DNA of 45,983 bases from Myxococcota bacterium (GCA_029975745.1 JARKOL010000396.1:1-45983), one strand, 5' to 3'. Counted from the first letter of the stretch, positions 18,398 through 27,554 are shown. Notes: a model not told the origin generated them from the letters alone. Numbers and translations are program-made.

Positions 18398-18431
18398 ATT
18401 CCAGGGAACGGTGCCCCTTGGGAGGCGCTCC

Positions 18432-19850
18432 ATGGCTGCTCGTCGCATCCTGATCGTGGACGACTACCCGCAACTGGTCGAGTTCCTGACCGACCAGTTG
18501 ACCCGTGACGGCTACGAGGTGCTGACCGCCACCACCGGAGCCCACGCCATCCAGATTCTGAACGACGGCTTCACCGGCGTCATCCTGCTGGACGTCCAGT
18601 TGCCGGACGTCACCGGGCTGGACCTGTTCCAGAAGATCCAGGCGGTGCAGCCGCTGGCCCCCGTGATCTTCATCACCGCCCACGCCACGCTGAACCTGGC
18701 GGTCGAGGCGACGCGCGTCGGTGCGTTCGACTTCATCGCCAAGGGTTCCGACCTGATGAAGCGGCTGTCGGTGTCGGTCAAGAACGCGTTCAACTACCTT
18801 TCCATGACCGAGGAACTGTCGCACCTGAAGGGCGAGCGCGTCAGCGGCAACCCGTTCCCGGAGTTCCGCACGGTCACGCCGCGGATGCAGCAGATCCTGG
18901 AAACGCTCCAGTCGGTCGTCAACAGCCAGGTCACCGTGCTGATCGAGGGCGAGTCGGGCACCGGCAAGGAGGTCGTGGCCCGGGGCATCCACGCCGCGGG
19001 GTCGCGGCGATCGGGCCCATTCGTCGCGGTCAACTGCGCCGGCATCCCCGAGACGCTGCTGGAAAGCGAGATGTTCGGCTACGAAAAGGGGGCCTTCACG
19101 GGGGCCGTGTCCCGGCGGGCCGGCAAGTTCGAGGCGGCCCACGGCGGGACCCTGGTCCTGGACGAGGTGGGCGAACTGCCCAAGGCCCTTCAGGCCAAGC
19201 TGCTGCGGGTGCTCCTGGACCATTCGTTCGAGCGCGTCGGCGGCACCGAAACCATCACGGTCGATACGCGGATCGTGTCCGCGACGAATCGCGACCTGAT
19301 GCAGGAGGTCAAGAAGGGCAACTTCCGCGAGGATCTGTTCTACCGCCTGTCCGTGTTTCCGGTCCGGCTGCTGCCCTTGCGCGATCGACCGGACGACATC
19401 CCGATATTGGCCCAGCATTTCCTGCGCCGGTTCGCACGGGAGGAAGGCAAGGACATCCGCCAGTTCGAGCCGGCCGCCTTGCAGTTGCTGAAGGGCCAGA
19501 CCTTTCCAGGCAACGTCCGGGAACTGGAGAACCTGATCCGCCACGCGGTCATTGTGGCGCGCGGATACGAGATCACCGCGGCCGAGTTGGTGGCCACCCT
19601 GGGCAGCCACCGGGTCCCCGCGGGTACGAACGCCCAGACGGTCCTGTCGGGCGGGACGCTGACCCAGCGGATGGCGCGGGCGTTCCCGACCCTGGATTCC
19701 CTGGCTCCCATGAAGGACATGCAGGCGGCCTACGTCCAGCGAGCCCTGGACGTGTCCGACCGCAACATCAGCAAGACCGCCAGGGCGCTGGGCCTGGGAC
19801 GCGCCACCCTGTACCGGTGGATGCGCGGCGAGGAACCGTTCGATTCATGA
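18432..19850 (+). CDS. NtrC-family sigma-54-dependent response regulator
   Basis: A 472-aa enhancer-binding protein. Receiver domain (6-120) with VDDYPQ and the phospho-acceptor Asp in LLDVQLPD (near 53). AAA+ domain (about 150-385) with Walker A GESGTGKE (near 172), the sigma-54 contact loop GAFTGA (near 220) and Walker [13 protein letters not shown] Fis-type HTH closes the protein ([20 protein letters not shown]). I chose ATG at 18432, preceded by GGGAGG; the ORF-track start is 20 codons early and reads across the operator. No cognate kinase is adjacent. It likely activates the small-RNA promoter upstream, since the same dyad lies ahead of both. Confidence 0.95.
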   Translation: MAARRILIVDDYPQLVEFLTDQLTRDGYEVLTATTGAHAIQILNDGFTGVILLDVQLPDVTGLDLFQKIQAVQPLAPVIFITAHATLNLAVEATRVGAFDFIAKGSDLMKRLSVSVKNAFNYLSMTEELSHLKGERVSGNPFPEFRTVTPRMQQILETLQSVVNSQVTVLIEGESGTGKEVVARGIHAAGSRRSGPFVAVNCAGIPETLLESEMFGYEKGAFTGAVSRRAGKFEAAHGGTLVLDEVGELPKALQAKLLRVLLDHSFERVGGTETITVDTRIVSATNRDLMQEVKKGNFREDLFYRLSVFPVRLLPLRDRPDDIPILAQHFLRRFAREEGKDIRQFEPAALQLLKGQTFPGNVRELENLIRHAVIVARGYEITAAELVATLGSHRVPAGTNAQTVLSGGTLTQRMARAFPTLDSLAPMKDMQAAYVQRALDVSDRNISKTARALGLGRATLYRWMRGEEPFDS

Positions 19851-19871
19851 CCGTCCGCGGATGCCGGACGG
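19851..19871 (+). other. Hairpin between the regulator and GH92 genes
   Basis: CCGTCCG pairs with CGGACGG around seven bases, starting directly after the regulator stop and ending just before the GGAGG of the GH92 gene. There is no T-tract. It could tune expression of the second gene or stabilise the message end. Confidence 0.45.
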
Positions 19872-19885
19872 AGACGGAGGGGGCC

Positions 19886-22360
19886 ATGCGGGTACGAATC
19901 GGCTTGCTGGCGGTCGCGCTGGCCTGGGGACTGGCGGGGTGCTCGGGCGGCGACGGGACCGGGACCGACACCGGACGCGACGTGGTCGAGGACGGCGCCA
20001 CGACCGACCCGGGCCACGTTCCGGACGACGGAACCCAGGACGATGCGGTGGGGCCGGGCGACGAGGGCGTCCCGGATCCCGGCGAGGACCCGGGCCAGGA
20101 TCCGGACGTGCCCGCGGATGCCGAGGATGCGGTGGCCGGGGACGAAGGGCCCGACCCGGAACTGCCGGGCCACGACGAACCGCCGCTGACGCGCTGGATC
20201 GATCCGTTCATCGGAACCGGCGGCGGACTGGCCAACGTCGGCAGCGCCCTGCCCGGGGCCACGGCGCCGCTGGGTCTGATCAAGGCCAGCCCGGATACGC
20301 GCACGCGGTACGGCATGCCGACCTTCCAGCACTGCGCCGGCTACCACTACGGGGACGACCGGATCTACGGGTTCACGCACACCCACCTGCACGGCACCGG
20401 CGCGCCGGACTACGGAAACATCATGGTCATGCCCACCCTCGGAATGACCGAAGCCAAGACGAAGCTGTTCGGCGTCACGGCGCCGTTCACCCATGACGAC
20501 GAGATCGCGACGCCCGGCTACTACGCGGTCACGCTGCTGGACCCGTCCGTTCGCGTCGAGATGGCGGCCACCACGCGGTGCGCCCACCACCGATACACCT
20601 TCCTGGACACCCCCCAGACGGGCACCGTGGTCCTGGACCCGACGGCGTCCCTGGACGGCGGTCGGTCGAAGGGCGGCGCCCTGACGATCGACCCGGAAAC
20701 CGGCACGATCACCGGCTGGAACTGGGTCCACGGCACGTTCTCGGGACGCTACGGGGGCTTCCCGCTGTACTTCACGATGCGCTTCGATCGGCTGCCGGCG
20801 GCGCACGGCACCTGGCTGAACCAGCAGCTGGCACCCGGGCAGTCCCAGGTTTCCTCCGACGCCGACCCGTCGAACTATGGCGCCTGGTTCGAGTTCCCCA
20901 CGGGGACCGACCCGGTCGTCGAGTTCCAGGTATGCATCTCGACCGTGTCCATCGAGGGGGCCCAGGCGGCCCAGGACGCCGAGATGCCGGGCTGGGATCT
21001 GCAGGCGACCCGCGCGGCGACCCAGGAGGCCTGGGAACGCGAGATGTCGATGATTCAGGTCGAGGGCGGCACCGTTTCCGAAAAGATCATCTTCTACACC
21101 GCGATGTACCACGTCCTGCAGATGCCGACGATCTGGAGCGACGTCGATGGACGGTACCAGGGCTTCAAGAACACGATCGCCCAGGCCGACTGGACCTACT
21201 ACACCGACATGTCGTTCTGGGACACGTTCCGCACGCAGCACCCACTGCTGACGCTGGTCTGGCCCGATCTGCAGCGCGACATGATGCGCTCGCTGGCATC
21301 GATGGTCGAACTGGGCGGCTACGTCCCGAAGTGGCCGATGGGCGCGGGCGACACCGGCAGCATGATCGGGCAGCACGGCGCGACCGTCGCCGCCGACACC
21401 TGGCTGAAGGGCGTCCGGGACTTCGACATGGACACGCTGTGGCCCGCGCTGAAGCAGACGGCGGACGGCCCCCTGCCTCCGGGTTCGTACGGTGCGCGTG
21501 ACGGCATCCAGTCGTACCTGGAGCGGGGGTACGTGGCGGCGGACCCGCACTCGACGTCGGTGTCCAAGTCCCTGGAGTACGCGTTCAACGACTTCTGCCT
21601 GGCCGAGCTGGCCCGGGAACTGGGCCACGAAGAGGACGCCGCACGCTACGCCGCACGCGCGAACAACTACGTCCACCTGTGGGAACCCGAAACGAGGTTC
21701 TTCCGGGCCAGGAACGCCGACGGAACGTGGGTGGAACCGTTCGACCCGACCAACTTCTACCTGAGCGGCGGCCCGTACACCGAAGGGACTGCCTGGCAGT
21801 GGCTGTGGTTCGTGCCCCATGACGAGCCCGGCCTGCGCGCGCTGTTCGGCGGCGACGAGCCATTCCTGGAAAAGTTGACGGAATTCTTCGAGAAGTTTGC
21901 CGAGACGTTCAACTTCGAGATCCCGATGTACTGGTACTTTCACGGCAACGAGCCCGACCTGCACGCCCCCTACCTGTTCATTCGGGCGGGGCGACCGGAC
22001 CTGACCCAGAAGTGGGTGCGCTACATCCTGGACACGAACTACAAGCCGACCTTCGACGGCCTGATCGGCAACGACGACGCGGGCACCCTGTCGGCCTGGT
22101 ACGTGTTCTCGGCGGTGGGCCTGTACCCGTGGCCGTGCGTGCCGGGCTACTACATCACGACGCCGATCTTCGACCGCGCCACGCTGCGCCTGCCCGGAGG
22201 CGACCTGGTGATCGAGGCCCCGGGCGCCACGGGCGGGACGCGCTACATCCACTCGGCGACGTTCAATGGCGAACCCCTGGACACCCTGTGGATCGAACAC
22301 GACCGGATCGTCAACGGCGGCACGCTGACCCTGACCCTGGGGGACACGCCGGCCCCGTAG
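19886..22360 (+). CDS. GH92 family alpha-mannosidase-like lipoprotein
   Basis: An 824-aa predicted lipoprotein. The signal ends in the lipobox LAGC, followed by a linker of about 65 residues rich in Asp, Gly and Pro. The GH92 region starts at WIDPFIGTGGG and continues with ALPGATAPLGL, SPDTRTRYG and GFTHTHLHGTG. The catalytic (alpha/alpha)6 barrel includes GNDDAGTLSAWYVFSA with its metal and base-site Asp pair. GH92 enzymes are Ca-dependent exo-alpha-mannosidases acting on glycans. ATG at 19886 has GGAGG close upstream. It lies only 35 bp after the NtrC gene on the same strand, so the two may be co-transcribed. Confidence 0.93.
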   Translation: MRVRIGLLAVALAWGLAGCSGGDGTGTDTGRDVVEDGATTDPGHVPDDGTQDDAVGPGDEGVPDPGEDPGQDPDVPADAEDAVAGDEGPDPELPGHDEPPLTRWIDPFIGTGGGLANVGSALPGATAPLGLIKASPDTRTRYGMPTFQHCAGYHYGDDRIYGFTHTHLHGTGAPDYGNIMVMPTLGMTEAKTKLFGVTAPFTHDDEIATPGYYAVTLLDPSVRVEMAATTRCAHHRYTFLDTPQTGTVVLDPTASLDGGRSKGGALTIDPETGTITGWNWVHGTFSGRYGGFPLYFTMRFDRLPAAHGTWLNQQLAPGQSQVSSDADPSNYGAWFEFPTGTDPVVEFQVCISTVSIEGAQAAQDAEMPGWDLQATRAATQEAWEREMSMIQVEGGTVSEKIIFYTAMYHVLQMPTIWSDVDGRYQGFKNTIAQADWTYYTDMSFWDTFRTQHPLLTLVWPDLQRDMMRSLASMVELGGYVPKWPMGAGDTGSMIGQHGATVAADTWLKGVRDFDMDTLWPALKQTADGPLPPGSYGARDGIQSYLERGYVAADPHSTSVSKSLEYAFNDFCLAELARELGHEEDAARYAARANNYVHLWEPETRFFRARNADGTWVEPFDPTNFYLSGGPYTEGTAWQWLWFVPHDEPGLRALFGGDEPFLEKLTEFFEKFAETFNFEIPMYWYFHGNEPDLHAPYLFIRAGRPDLTQKWVRYILDTNYKPTFDGLIGNDDAGTLSAWYVFSAVGLYPWPCVPGYYITTPIFDRATLRLPGGDLVIEAPGATGGTRYIHSATFNGEPLDTLWIEHDRIVNGGTLTLTLGDTPAP

Positions 22361-22473
22361 GCCCCGCACCGCGCCGGTCCGTTGCCCTTGCGGCGTCCCC
22401 CCCACAGCCACGAAGGCATCCGGAAGGCTTGTCGTCGGCCCAGGCATGCGCCCCGTCCCGGGCCCACCCTGCC

Positions 22474-23238
22474 CTACCGATCCGCGGACGTGGACTCGTC
22501 TTGACGGCTGGCGACCGGGCCGGCCTTCGGCGCGCCCCGCGTGGACATGCAGATGCGCAGGATGTACCAGGTCACCACCGGAACGTAGCGGAACGGCACC
22601 GTACCCCGCAGCATCGATCGGCCGGTGGTGCGTTCCCGCATCTGGACGGGCGTCTCGACGACGTGGAAGCCGAAGCGGTGCAGGGCAATCCGCACGTTGA
22701 CGTCCGGGTAGTCGCGGGGGGTGTTTTCGGCCAGGAATTCCAACGCGCGCCGGTTCATCAGGCGGAAGCCGCTGGTCGGGTCCTGGACGTCGGCATGGGT
22801 CAGCCAGCGCCCCACCACCGCGAACAGACGGATGCCCACGCGCCGCGGAAACGCCGGCTTGTAGCCGCAGGACGCCAGGTTGCGGGCGCCGACCACCACG
22901 TCCGCCCCGGCCCGCCGGGCGGCCTGGACCAGCCCCGGAATCTCGGCCGCGATGTGCTGGCCGTCGGCGTCCATGGTCACGGCCCACGAATATCCCTGGT
23001 CCAGGGCGTAGCGGTAGCCCGTCACCAGTGCCGCGCCATACCCCAGATTGACGGGATGGCTTTGCACGGCGGCGCCACGCTCGAGGGCGATCCGGGCCGA
23101 GCGGTCGGTCGATCCGTCGTCCACGACCACGACGGAAGCACCGGGTATCGCGGCCTGGATCTCGTCCAGCACCCCGGGAAGCGCGGCCTCCTCGTCGTGC
23201 GTGGGAATGATCACCAGGATGCGGTCGTCAGGCGTCAT
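22474..23238 (-). CDS. Family 2 glycosyltransferase (DPM1/polyprenyl-phosphate type)
   Basis: A 254-aa GT-A enzyme. The N-terminal VIIPTHDEEAALP and VVVDDGSTD bind the nucleotide sugar, and MDADGQH is the DxD metal site. VGARN and DPTSGFRLMNR match the dolichyl-phosphate mannose synthase-like group. A hydrophobic stretch near the C-terminus (YVPVVTWYILRICM) may touch the membrane. It is the last gene of a three-gene operon: its ATG overlaps the YdjC stop by four bases. The ORF-track extension to 23721 is antiparallel-frame noise through the YdjC gene. A role in glycolipid assembly with its neighbours is inferred. Confidence 0.92.
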   Translation of the reverse strand: MTPDDRILVIIPTHDEEAALPGVLDEIQAAIPGASVVVVDDGSTDRSARIALERGAAVQSHPVNLGYGAALVTGYRYALDQGYSWAVTMDADGQHIAAEIPGLVQAARRAGADVVVGARNLASCGYKPAFPRRVGIRLFAVVGRWLTHADVQDPTSGFRLMNRRALEFLAENTPRDYPDVNVRIALHRFGFHVVETPVQMRERTTGRSMLRGTVPFRYVPVVTWYILRICMSTRGAPKAGPVASRQDESTSADR

Positions 23239-24068
23239 GCCGAATCCCCCTGGCTGTCGGCATCCACCGCAACCGTCATCTGGCGAATCCGGGCCACCAC
23301 CTCCGGGGACAACAGGGCCGCCGTCTGCCGTTCGAACTGTCCGGGATGACAGATCAACTCCGTTGGACCGGGGGGCAGGTCCCGCAGCACGTCCATCCAT
23401 CGCTGGGCGTCGGCCGCGTCCATCGCCAGACCACGAACCTTCCCGACGGGTTCCAGCCCCTCGGCCCGCAGCTTCGGCATTGCCAGGTAGGACAACGCCC
23501 ACAGGACCCCGACCTTGGCCAGTTCCCGGGGGACCGCCCCCACCTCGGACCACGCCGCCCAGGGGGGCTGATCCGCGACGCGCACGCGTTCGATCCCGTA
23601 GCGTCGCGCCATGTGCAGCACCAGTTCGAACAGCCCCGGCAGCATGTGCAGGTGGAAGTGGCTGTTCACGTGCGTCGGCCGCAACCCGCCGGCCAGCCCC
23701 GCCTCGATCTGGCAGGTCCACTCGCGCTCGATGGCCTCCCGGCCGATTCGCCCGGTCAGGTAGCGCACCAGGAAGCGCCCGACCCGGGGGTCCAAGCGCC
23801 CCGACGGCCCCGACAAGCCGGGCACCCGATCCGGCGGGGACAACGGGCGGCCGTCCATAACGTTCAGATGAATACCGACGGCCACCGAGGGACGCGTCGC
23901 CAATGCCCGCAGGGCCTGGCCGAACACCGGCCCGTTCGTCACGATCGACACCGCGTTGACCGACCCGGCATCGATGCAGCGCAGGATGGCCTGGTCCCAG
24001 TCGGGCCGCATGCCCATGTCGTCGGCGCAGCAGATCACCCGGGTGCGGGCCATGTTCGCGTCAGTCAT
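23235..24068 (-). CDS. YdjC/ChbG/HpnK-type carbohydrate deacetylase
   Basis: A 277-aa YdjC-fold metal-dependent deacetylase that removes acetyl from N-acetyl amino sugars. CCADDMGM gives the metal-binding Asp pair near residues 15-16. GIHLNVMDGRPLS and THVNSHFHLHMLP supply the His ligands. It starts eight bases inside the radical SAM gene and overlaps the GT2 gene by four, so the three are translated together. The related HpnK removes acetyl from a hopanoid-linked GlcNAc; whether the substrate here is a hopanoid or another lipid-sugar cannot be seen. Confidence 0.9.
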   Translation of the reverse strand: MTDANMARTRVICCADDMGMRPDWDQAILRCIDAGSVNAVSIVTNGPVFGQALRALATRPSVAVGIHLNVMDGRPLSPPDRVPGLSGPSGRLDPRVGRFLVRYLTGRIGREAIEREWTCQIEAGLAGGLRPTHVNSHFHLHMLPGLFELVLHMARRYGIERVRVADQPPWAAWSEVGAVPRELAKVGVLWALSYLAMPKLRAEGLEPVGKVRGLAMDAADAQRWMDVLRDLPPGPTELICHPGQFERQTAALLSPEVVARIRQMTVAVDADSQGDSA

Positions 24069-25476
24069 TGCCGACCCACCCGCGCACGAAGCGTCCCGTC
24101 TGGCGAATCCACAGGCCGGTGTCCCGCAGTTGCACGGACCGCAGCAGACGAACGACCGGCCGAAGCCGCAGGTAGTAGCGCGCGTACGCCAGACGGCGCA
24201 ACTGCTGAAGACGCGGTGCGGACAGCGTCGGCGTCGAAAGGACCGCCTGGTTGAACTCGAACCGGGCCCAGTCCCGCTCGATCAGCAGGCCTTCGCGCTG
24301 CGCCTGGTCCCACAGGGCGGTCCCGGGCATGGGCACGGCGCAATAGAACTGGGCGTAGTCCGGGTCCAGTTCGATGGCGTGGCGCACGGTCTCGTCGATG
24401 GTCTGGGGCGTCTCGCCGGGAATCCCCAGGATGAACTGCGCCAGCACCGGAATGCCGGCCTCGCGGGCGGCGCGCACGGCCTGACGCGCGTGGGCGACCG
24501 TCGTGCCCTTCTGCATCAGGTCCAGCATGCGCTGCGAGCCGGACTCGATGCCGAACGAGATCCCCACGCAACCCGACGCGGCCATGCGCCGCGCCAGCTC
24601 GGCGTCCATGCAGTCCACCCGCGAGTTGCACATCCAGCGAATCCCCAGCCGACGGCGGATCAACGCCTCGCACACCTCCAGGACGAAATCGCGATTCAGG
24701 GTGAACGTGTCGGACCACATCGTCACGTCACGCACCACGCCGCGGGCGGCGACGGCCTCGATCTCGTCCACGATGGATTCCGGGGACCGCAGGCGCAGCC
24801 GGCGTCCGTAGTACAGGTGCGCCGTGCAGTACGTGCAGCGATGCGGACAGCCGCGCGATGGAATGACCAGCGTGTACGGCCGATTGATGACCGGCAGCAC
24901 GTAGTCCGATTCGCGCAGCAGGTCGCGCGCCGGGGGCGCCAGGCGATCCAGATCCGCCATGAAGGGGCGATCCGGGTTGTCGCGCACCCCGTCGGGCGCC
25001 TTCCAGGACAAACCGGCAACCGTGCCCAGATCGCCGCCCGCCTGCAGCACCCCGGCCAGCGAGGCCACCGTGACCTCGGGTTCGCCCCGGACCACGGAAT
25101 CCAGCGCCGAGGATGCCAGCGCCCGCCCCGGCAACGCCGTCACGTGAACGCCGATTGCCGTGCGATGGACGTGGGAACGGGCGGCCATCCGGGCGACCGA
25201 CTCGCGGTCCACGTTCCAGGTGGGCGTGGCGACGTTGAAGACCACCAGTTCCGGCGCGAATGCGCGCACGAAGTCGTCCAGTTCGTCCTCGGATCCGCGT
25301 GCCACCGCATCGAAGATCCGGACGTCGTGACCGGCCGCCCGCAGTTCCCCGGCAATCGAGGGCAGGCTGATCGGAATCATGTGGTAGGCGAACGAGTCCA
25401 GTCGCTGCTCGCAGCGCCCCTCGCGGATGTAGCCTTTGCGACCAGGCCCTTCGGGGTTGACCAGCAGGACTCGCAC
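24061..25476 (-). CDS. B12-binding-domain radical SAM protein
   Basis: A 471-aa enzyme. The N-terminal cobalamin-binding Rossmann-like region (MRVLLVNPEGPGRKG ... DVRIFDA) precedes a radical SAM barrel with the cluster motif CPHRCTYC near residue 215 and a later GISFGIESGSQRML and FILGIPGET, typical of the Elp3/B12 group. The start is GTG at 25476. It heads the operon with YdjC and GT2, overlapping the former. The grouping mirrors HpnJ (ring contraction), HpnK and HpnI of hopanoid cyclitol ether synthesis, but no squalene-hopene cyclase is in the window. Methylation or ring rearrangement of a lipid-linked sugar is a reasonable guess. Confidence 0.9.
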   Translation of the reverse strand: MRVLLVNPEGPGRKGYIREGRCEQRLDSFAYHMIPISLPSIAGELRAAGHDVRIFDAVARGSEDELDDFVRAFAPELVVFNVATPTWNVDRESVARMAARSHVHRTAIGVHVTALPGRALASSALDSVVRGEPEVTVASLAGVLQAGGDLGTVAGLSWKAPDGVRDNPDRPFMADLDRLAPPARDLLRESDYVLPVINRPYTLVIPSRGCPHRCTYCTAHLYYGRRLRLRSPESIVDEIEAVAARGVVRDVTMWSDTFTLNRDFVLEVCEALIRRRLGIRWMCNSRVDCMDAELARRMAASGCVGISFGIESGSQRMLDLMQKGTTVAHARQAVRAAREAGIPVLAQFILGIPGETPQTIDETVRHAIELDPDYAQFYCAVPMPGTALWDQAQREGLLIERDWARFEFNQAVLSTPTLSAPRLQQLRRLAYARYYLRLRPVVRLLRSVQLRDTGLWIRQTGRFVRGWVGND

Positions 25477-25568
25477 GTCGTTCGCACCCCATCGTCCGCG
25501 ATTCGATGCCCCGAGGGGACAACACTGCCCACCAGGACGACCCGCGGCGGCCGAATCCGGCCGGCGGT

Positions 25569-25597
25569 ATTATGGTAGGGAATCCGCCGACGCACAA
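25569..25597 (-). promoter_or_regulatory. Candidate sigma-70 promoter of the radical SAM operon
   Basis: On the minus strand TTGTGC (25597-25592) is followed by 17 bp and CATAAT (25574-25569). Transcription would begin near 25562 with an 86-nt leader to the GTG start. Confidence 0.5.
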
Positions 25598-25648
25598 GCG
25601 ACCCGACCGGACCAGGGCCGCCACGCATGACAACAGGGGGCGATTCGA

Positions 25649-26134
25649 TCAGCCGCGGCGCCCACCCGTCGCGGCCTTCCCGGCGACCTTGGCGGGGGTC
25701 CTGGCAGCAGCCGGCCCCTGGGGCTTGACCTCGGGCTTGACACGGACGGTGGCGGGTCGCTGGGGAGCCCCTGCGACCGGCGTTGCCGCAGGGCGCTTGA
25801 CCTCGGCAGGGGGAAGGTCGCTCGCAGCGACGTCCCTCGTGGCGGTGCTCGACGCGGCATCGTCCATCGCGGCGTTGTTCCCTGGGCCACGGCCTTTCGC
25901 CACGAGCCCGGGAGTCGGCTCCGAGGCCAGCGTGTCCAGGGCCTCCACAACCCCGGCAATCCGGCCATGCCCCAGGGCCAGAAGCCCGAGCGCCAGCGCT
26001 CGCACATCCCGGGGCTCGTACTCCGCCCGATCGGGCAGCCCGACCGCGTCCAGAGACTGCGCCAGCACGACGTGTGCCGATGCGTGATCGAAGCGGAGCT
26101 CGAACGCGGCCAGGATGTGGTGCCTGGGGATCAT
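25649..26134 (-). CDS. Small protein with basic Lys/Ala/Pro C-terminal tail
   Basis: A 161-aa protein of unknown function. The N-terminal 75 residues are helical and look globular (MIPRHHILAAFELRFDH, DVRALALGLLALGHG). The rest is low-complexity, rich in Pro, Ala, Lys and Arg with PATVRVKPEVKPQG-type repeats, like histone-H1-like or ribosome-associated tails. ATG at 26134 fits the composition break; the ORF-track start further upstream reads through the divergent promoter region. It is divergent from the phosphatase gene and upstream of the radical SAM operon. Nucleic-acid binding through the tail is a guess. Confidence 0.65.
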   Translation of the reverse strand: MIPRHHILAAFELRFDHASAHVVLAQSLDAVGLPDRAEYEPRDVRALALGLLALGHGRIAGVVEALDTLASEPTPGLVAKGRGPGNNAAMDDAASSTATRDVAASDLPPAEVKRPAATPVAGAPQRPATVRVKPEVKPQGPAAARTPAKVAGKAATGGRRG

Positions 26135-26321
26135 CCGGATGCCTCCATCACGAAGCGGGACGCTGTCGCGGCAGCCTCCCCCGGAAGCCGCCGACGGTCT
26201 GCCGCACGGACCGGGAACCGCCATGCGCCAAGATCGTGGAATCATGCTAATGGTAGGACACGCTCGGCGCGGGTGCAATCGCGGCGCCGTTCGCCAGGTC
26301 CCGTGCCCATCCGGAGGTCGC

Positions 26322-27140
26322 ATGCCAACCCAGGAACTGGCGGCTCGCCTGGAACGCGTGGTTCGCGAGGCCGGTGCCTTCGTCGCCGCGGGGGCGACCC
26401 GCATCCAGGTGGTCGCGGGAACCCGACCCGACGACACCAACCCCCACACCGACCTGGACCGACAGACGGACGCGCTGCTGCACGACCGACTGCTGGCGTG
26501 CTTCCCGGAGGACGACCTCCCGGCCTACCTGACCGAGGAACGCGCCGACGACCCGGCCCGACTTGGCGCCCGCCAGGTGCTGATCGTGGACCCGATCGAC
26601 GGCACCCGTAACCTGTTGGCGCAACGCCCCGAGGCTTCGGTCAGCGTCGCCCTGTGGCGCGCGGGCGAACTGGTCTGGGCCTGCATCCACAACCCGTTCC
26701 GCGACTGGACCGTGACCGCCCTGCGAGGCCACGGCACGCGCCTGGACGGCCGGCCGGTCACTGTTTCGGGGTGTCGTGACGCCGCCCAGGCACGCCTGGT
26801 GATGTCCCGCCACGAACACGAATCGGGGCGCCTGGCCGCACTGGACGGTCGCGCCGCCTACCAGCCTCTGGGCTCGGTCGCGTACAAGATGGCCTGCGTG
26901 GCCGCGGGCGAGGCGGATGCGACCCTGACTGCCCACACGCGCTGCGAATGGGACCTGGCCGCGGGCGCCCTGCTGATCCGCGAGGCCGGCGGACGGGTGA
27001 CCGACGCCGCCGGACGGGAACTGGTCTTCAACCAGCCGGACCTGCGGATGGGCGGCCTGGTCGCCACGAACGGGTTCCTGCACTCCTGGGGTCTGGAGCT
27101 GGCGCGGGTATTGGCGACTAGTTCGGCAGGACGACGATGA
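26322..27140 (+). CDS. Inositol monophosphatase / CysQ family phosphatase
   Basis: A 272-aa Mg-dependent phosphatase of the FIG superfamily. The metal-binding motifs are TEERADD (near 68), DPIDGTRNL (near 89) and WDLAAGALLIREAGG (near 210), all intact. GGAGG lies just upstream of the ATG at 26322, which is preferred to the ORF-track start at 26115. Members hydrolyse inositol phosphates, PAP (CysQ) or sugar bisphosphates; the sequence alone does not decide. Its last 23 bases overlap the 3' end of the convergent ftsB. Confidence 0.9.
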   Translation: MPTQELAARLERVVREAGAFVAAGATRIQVVAGTRPDDTNPHTDLDRQTDALLHDRLLACFPEDDLPAYLTEERADDPARLGARQVLIVDPIDGTRNLLAQRPEASVSVALWRAGELVWACIHNPFRDWTVTALRGHGTRLDGRPVTVSGCRDAAQARLVMSRHEHESGRLAALDGRAAYQPLGSVAYKMACVAAGEADATLTAHTRCEWDLAAGALLIREAGGRVTDAAGRELVFNQPDLRMGGLVATNGFLHSWGLELARVLATSSAGRR

Positions 27141-27405
27141 CCTCGCCCTCGCGGACGTAGCCCAGGTCCTCGCGGATGATCTTTTCCATCCAGACCTGGT
27201 CGTCCTGGGGCACCGAAACGACGCGGCTGAGTTCGACGTTCCGGGCGCGCAGCAGGGCGTTTTCCTGTTGCAGCGTGTCCAGTTCCGCCTCGAGTCCCGC
27301 CGCGCGGTCCCAACCCGCCGGGTGCAGATCGGACACCAGCAGCAGCGCGATGAGCCCTGCCGCGATCAGACCGACCACAACCTGGAGGATGCGTTTCACC
27401 ACCAT
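27118..27405 (-). CDS. ftsB: FtsB/DivIC-like septum formation initiator
   Basis: A 95-aa bitopic membrane protein. One TM helix (LQVVVGLIAAGLIALLLV) is followed by a coiled coil (LEAELDTLQQENALLRARNVELSRV) and the short conserved end EKIIREDLGYVREGE. It fits FtsB/DivIC of the FtsBLQ divisome subcomplex. The ATG at 27405 has no Shine-Dalgarno, and a TTGACA promoter predicts a start only a few bases upstream, so the message may be leaderless. It converges with and overlaps the phosphatase gene. Confidence 0.88.
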   Translation of the reverse strand: MVVKRILQVVVGLIAAGLIALLLVSDLHPAGWDRAAGLEAELDTLQQENALLRARNVELSRVVSVPQDDQVWMEKIIREDLGYVREGEVIVVLPN

Positions 27406-27415
27406 GGTTCGCGTT

Positions 27416-27444
27416 GGATACCACCCGCCGCGTGCCGATGTCAA
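27416..27444 (-). promoter_or_regulatory. Candidate promoter of ftsB
   Basis: Minus-strand TTGACA (27444-27439), 17 bp, then GTATCC (27421-27416). The -35 is perfect and the -10 is poor. The implied start is about 5 nt before the ATG. Confidence 0.4.
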
Positions 27445-27554
27445 GAAATTGTCACAATTCGGGTTGTTCGCCCGGATCGGCCGGCCGGGCGTTTCGACAC
27501 CGGGACCCAACCCTCCGCCGACCCGCCCGGGGCGCTGCGTCCGGCATTTCCGGC

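Noticed and set aside
19730-22987. 1085-aa minus-strand ORF
   Set aside because: Antisense to GH92; composition is typical of a GC-rich shadow frame.
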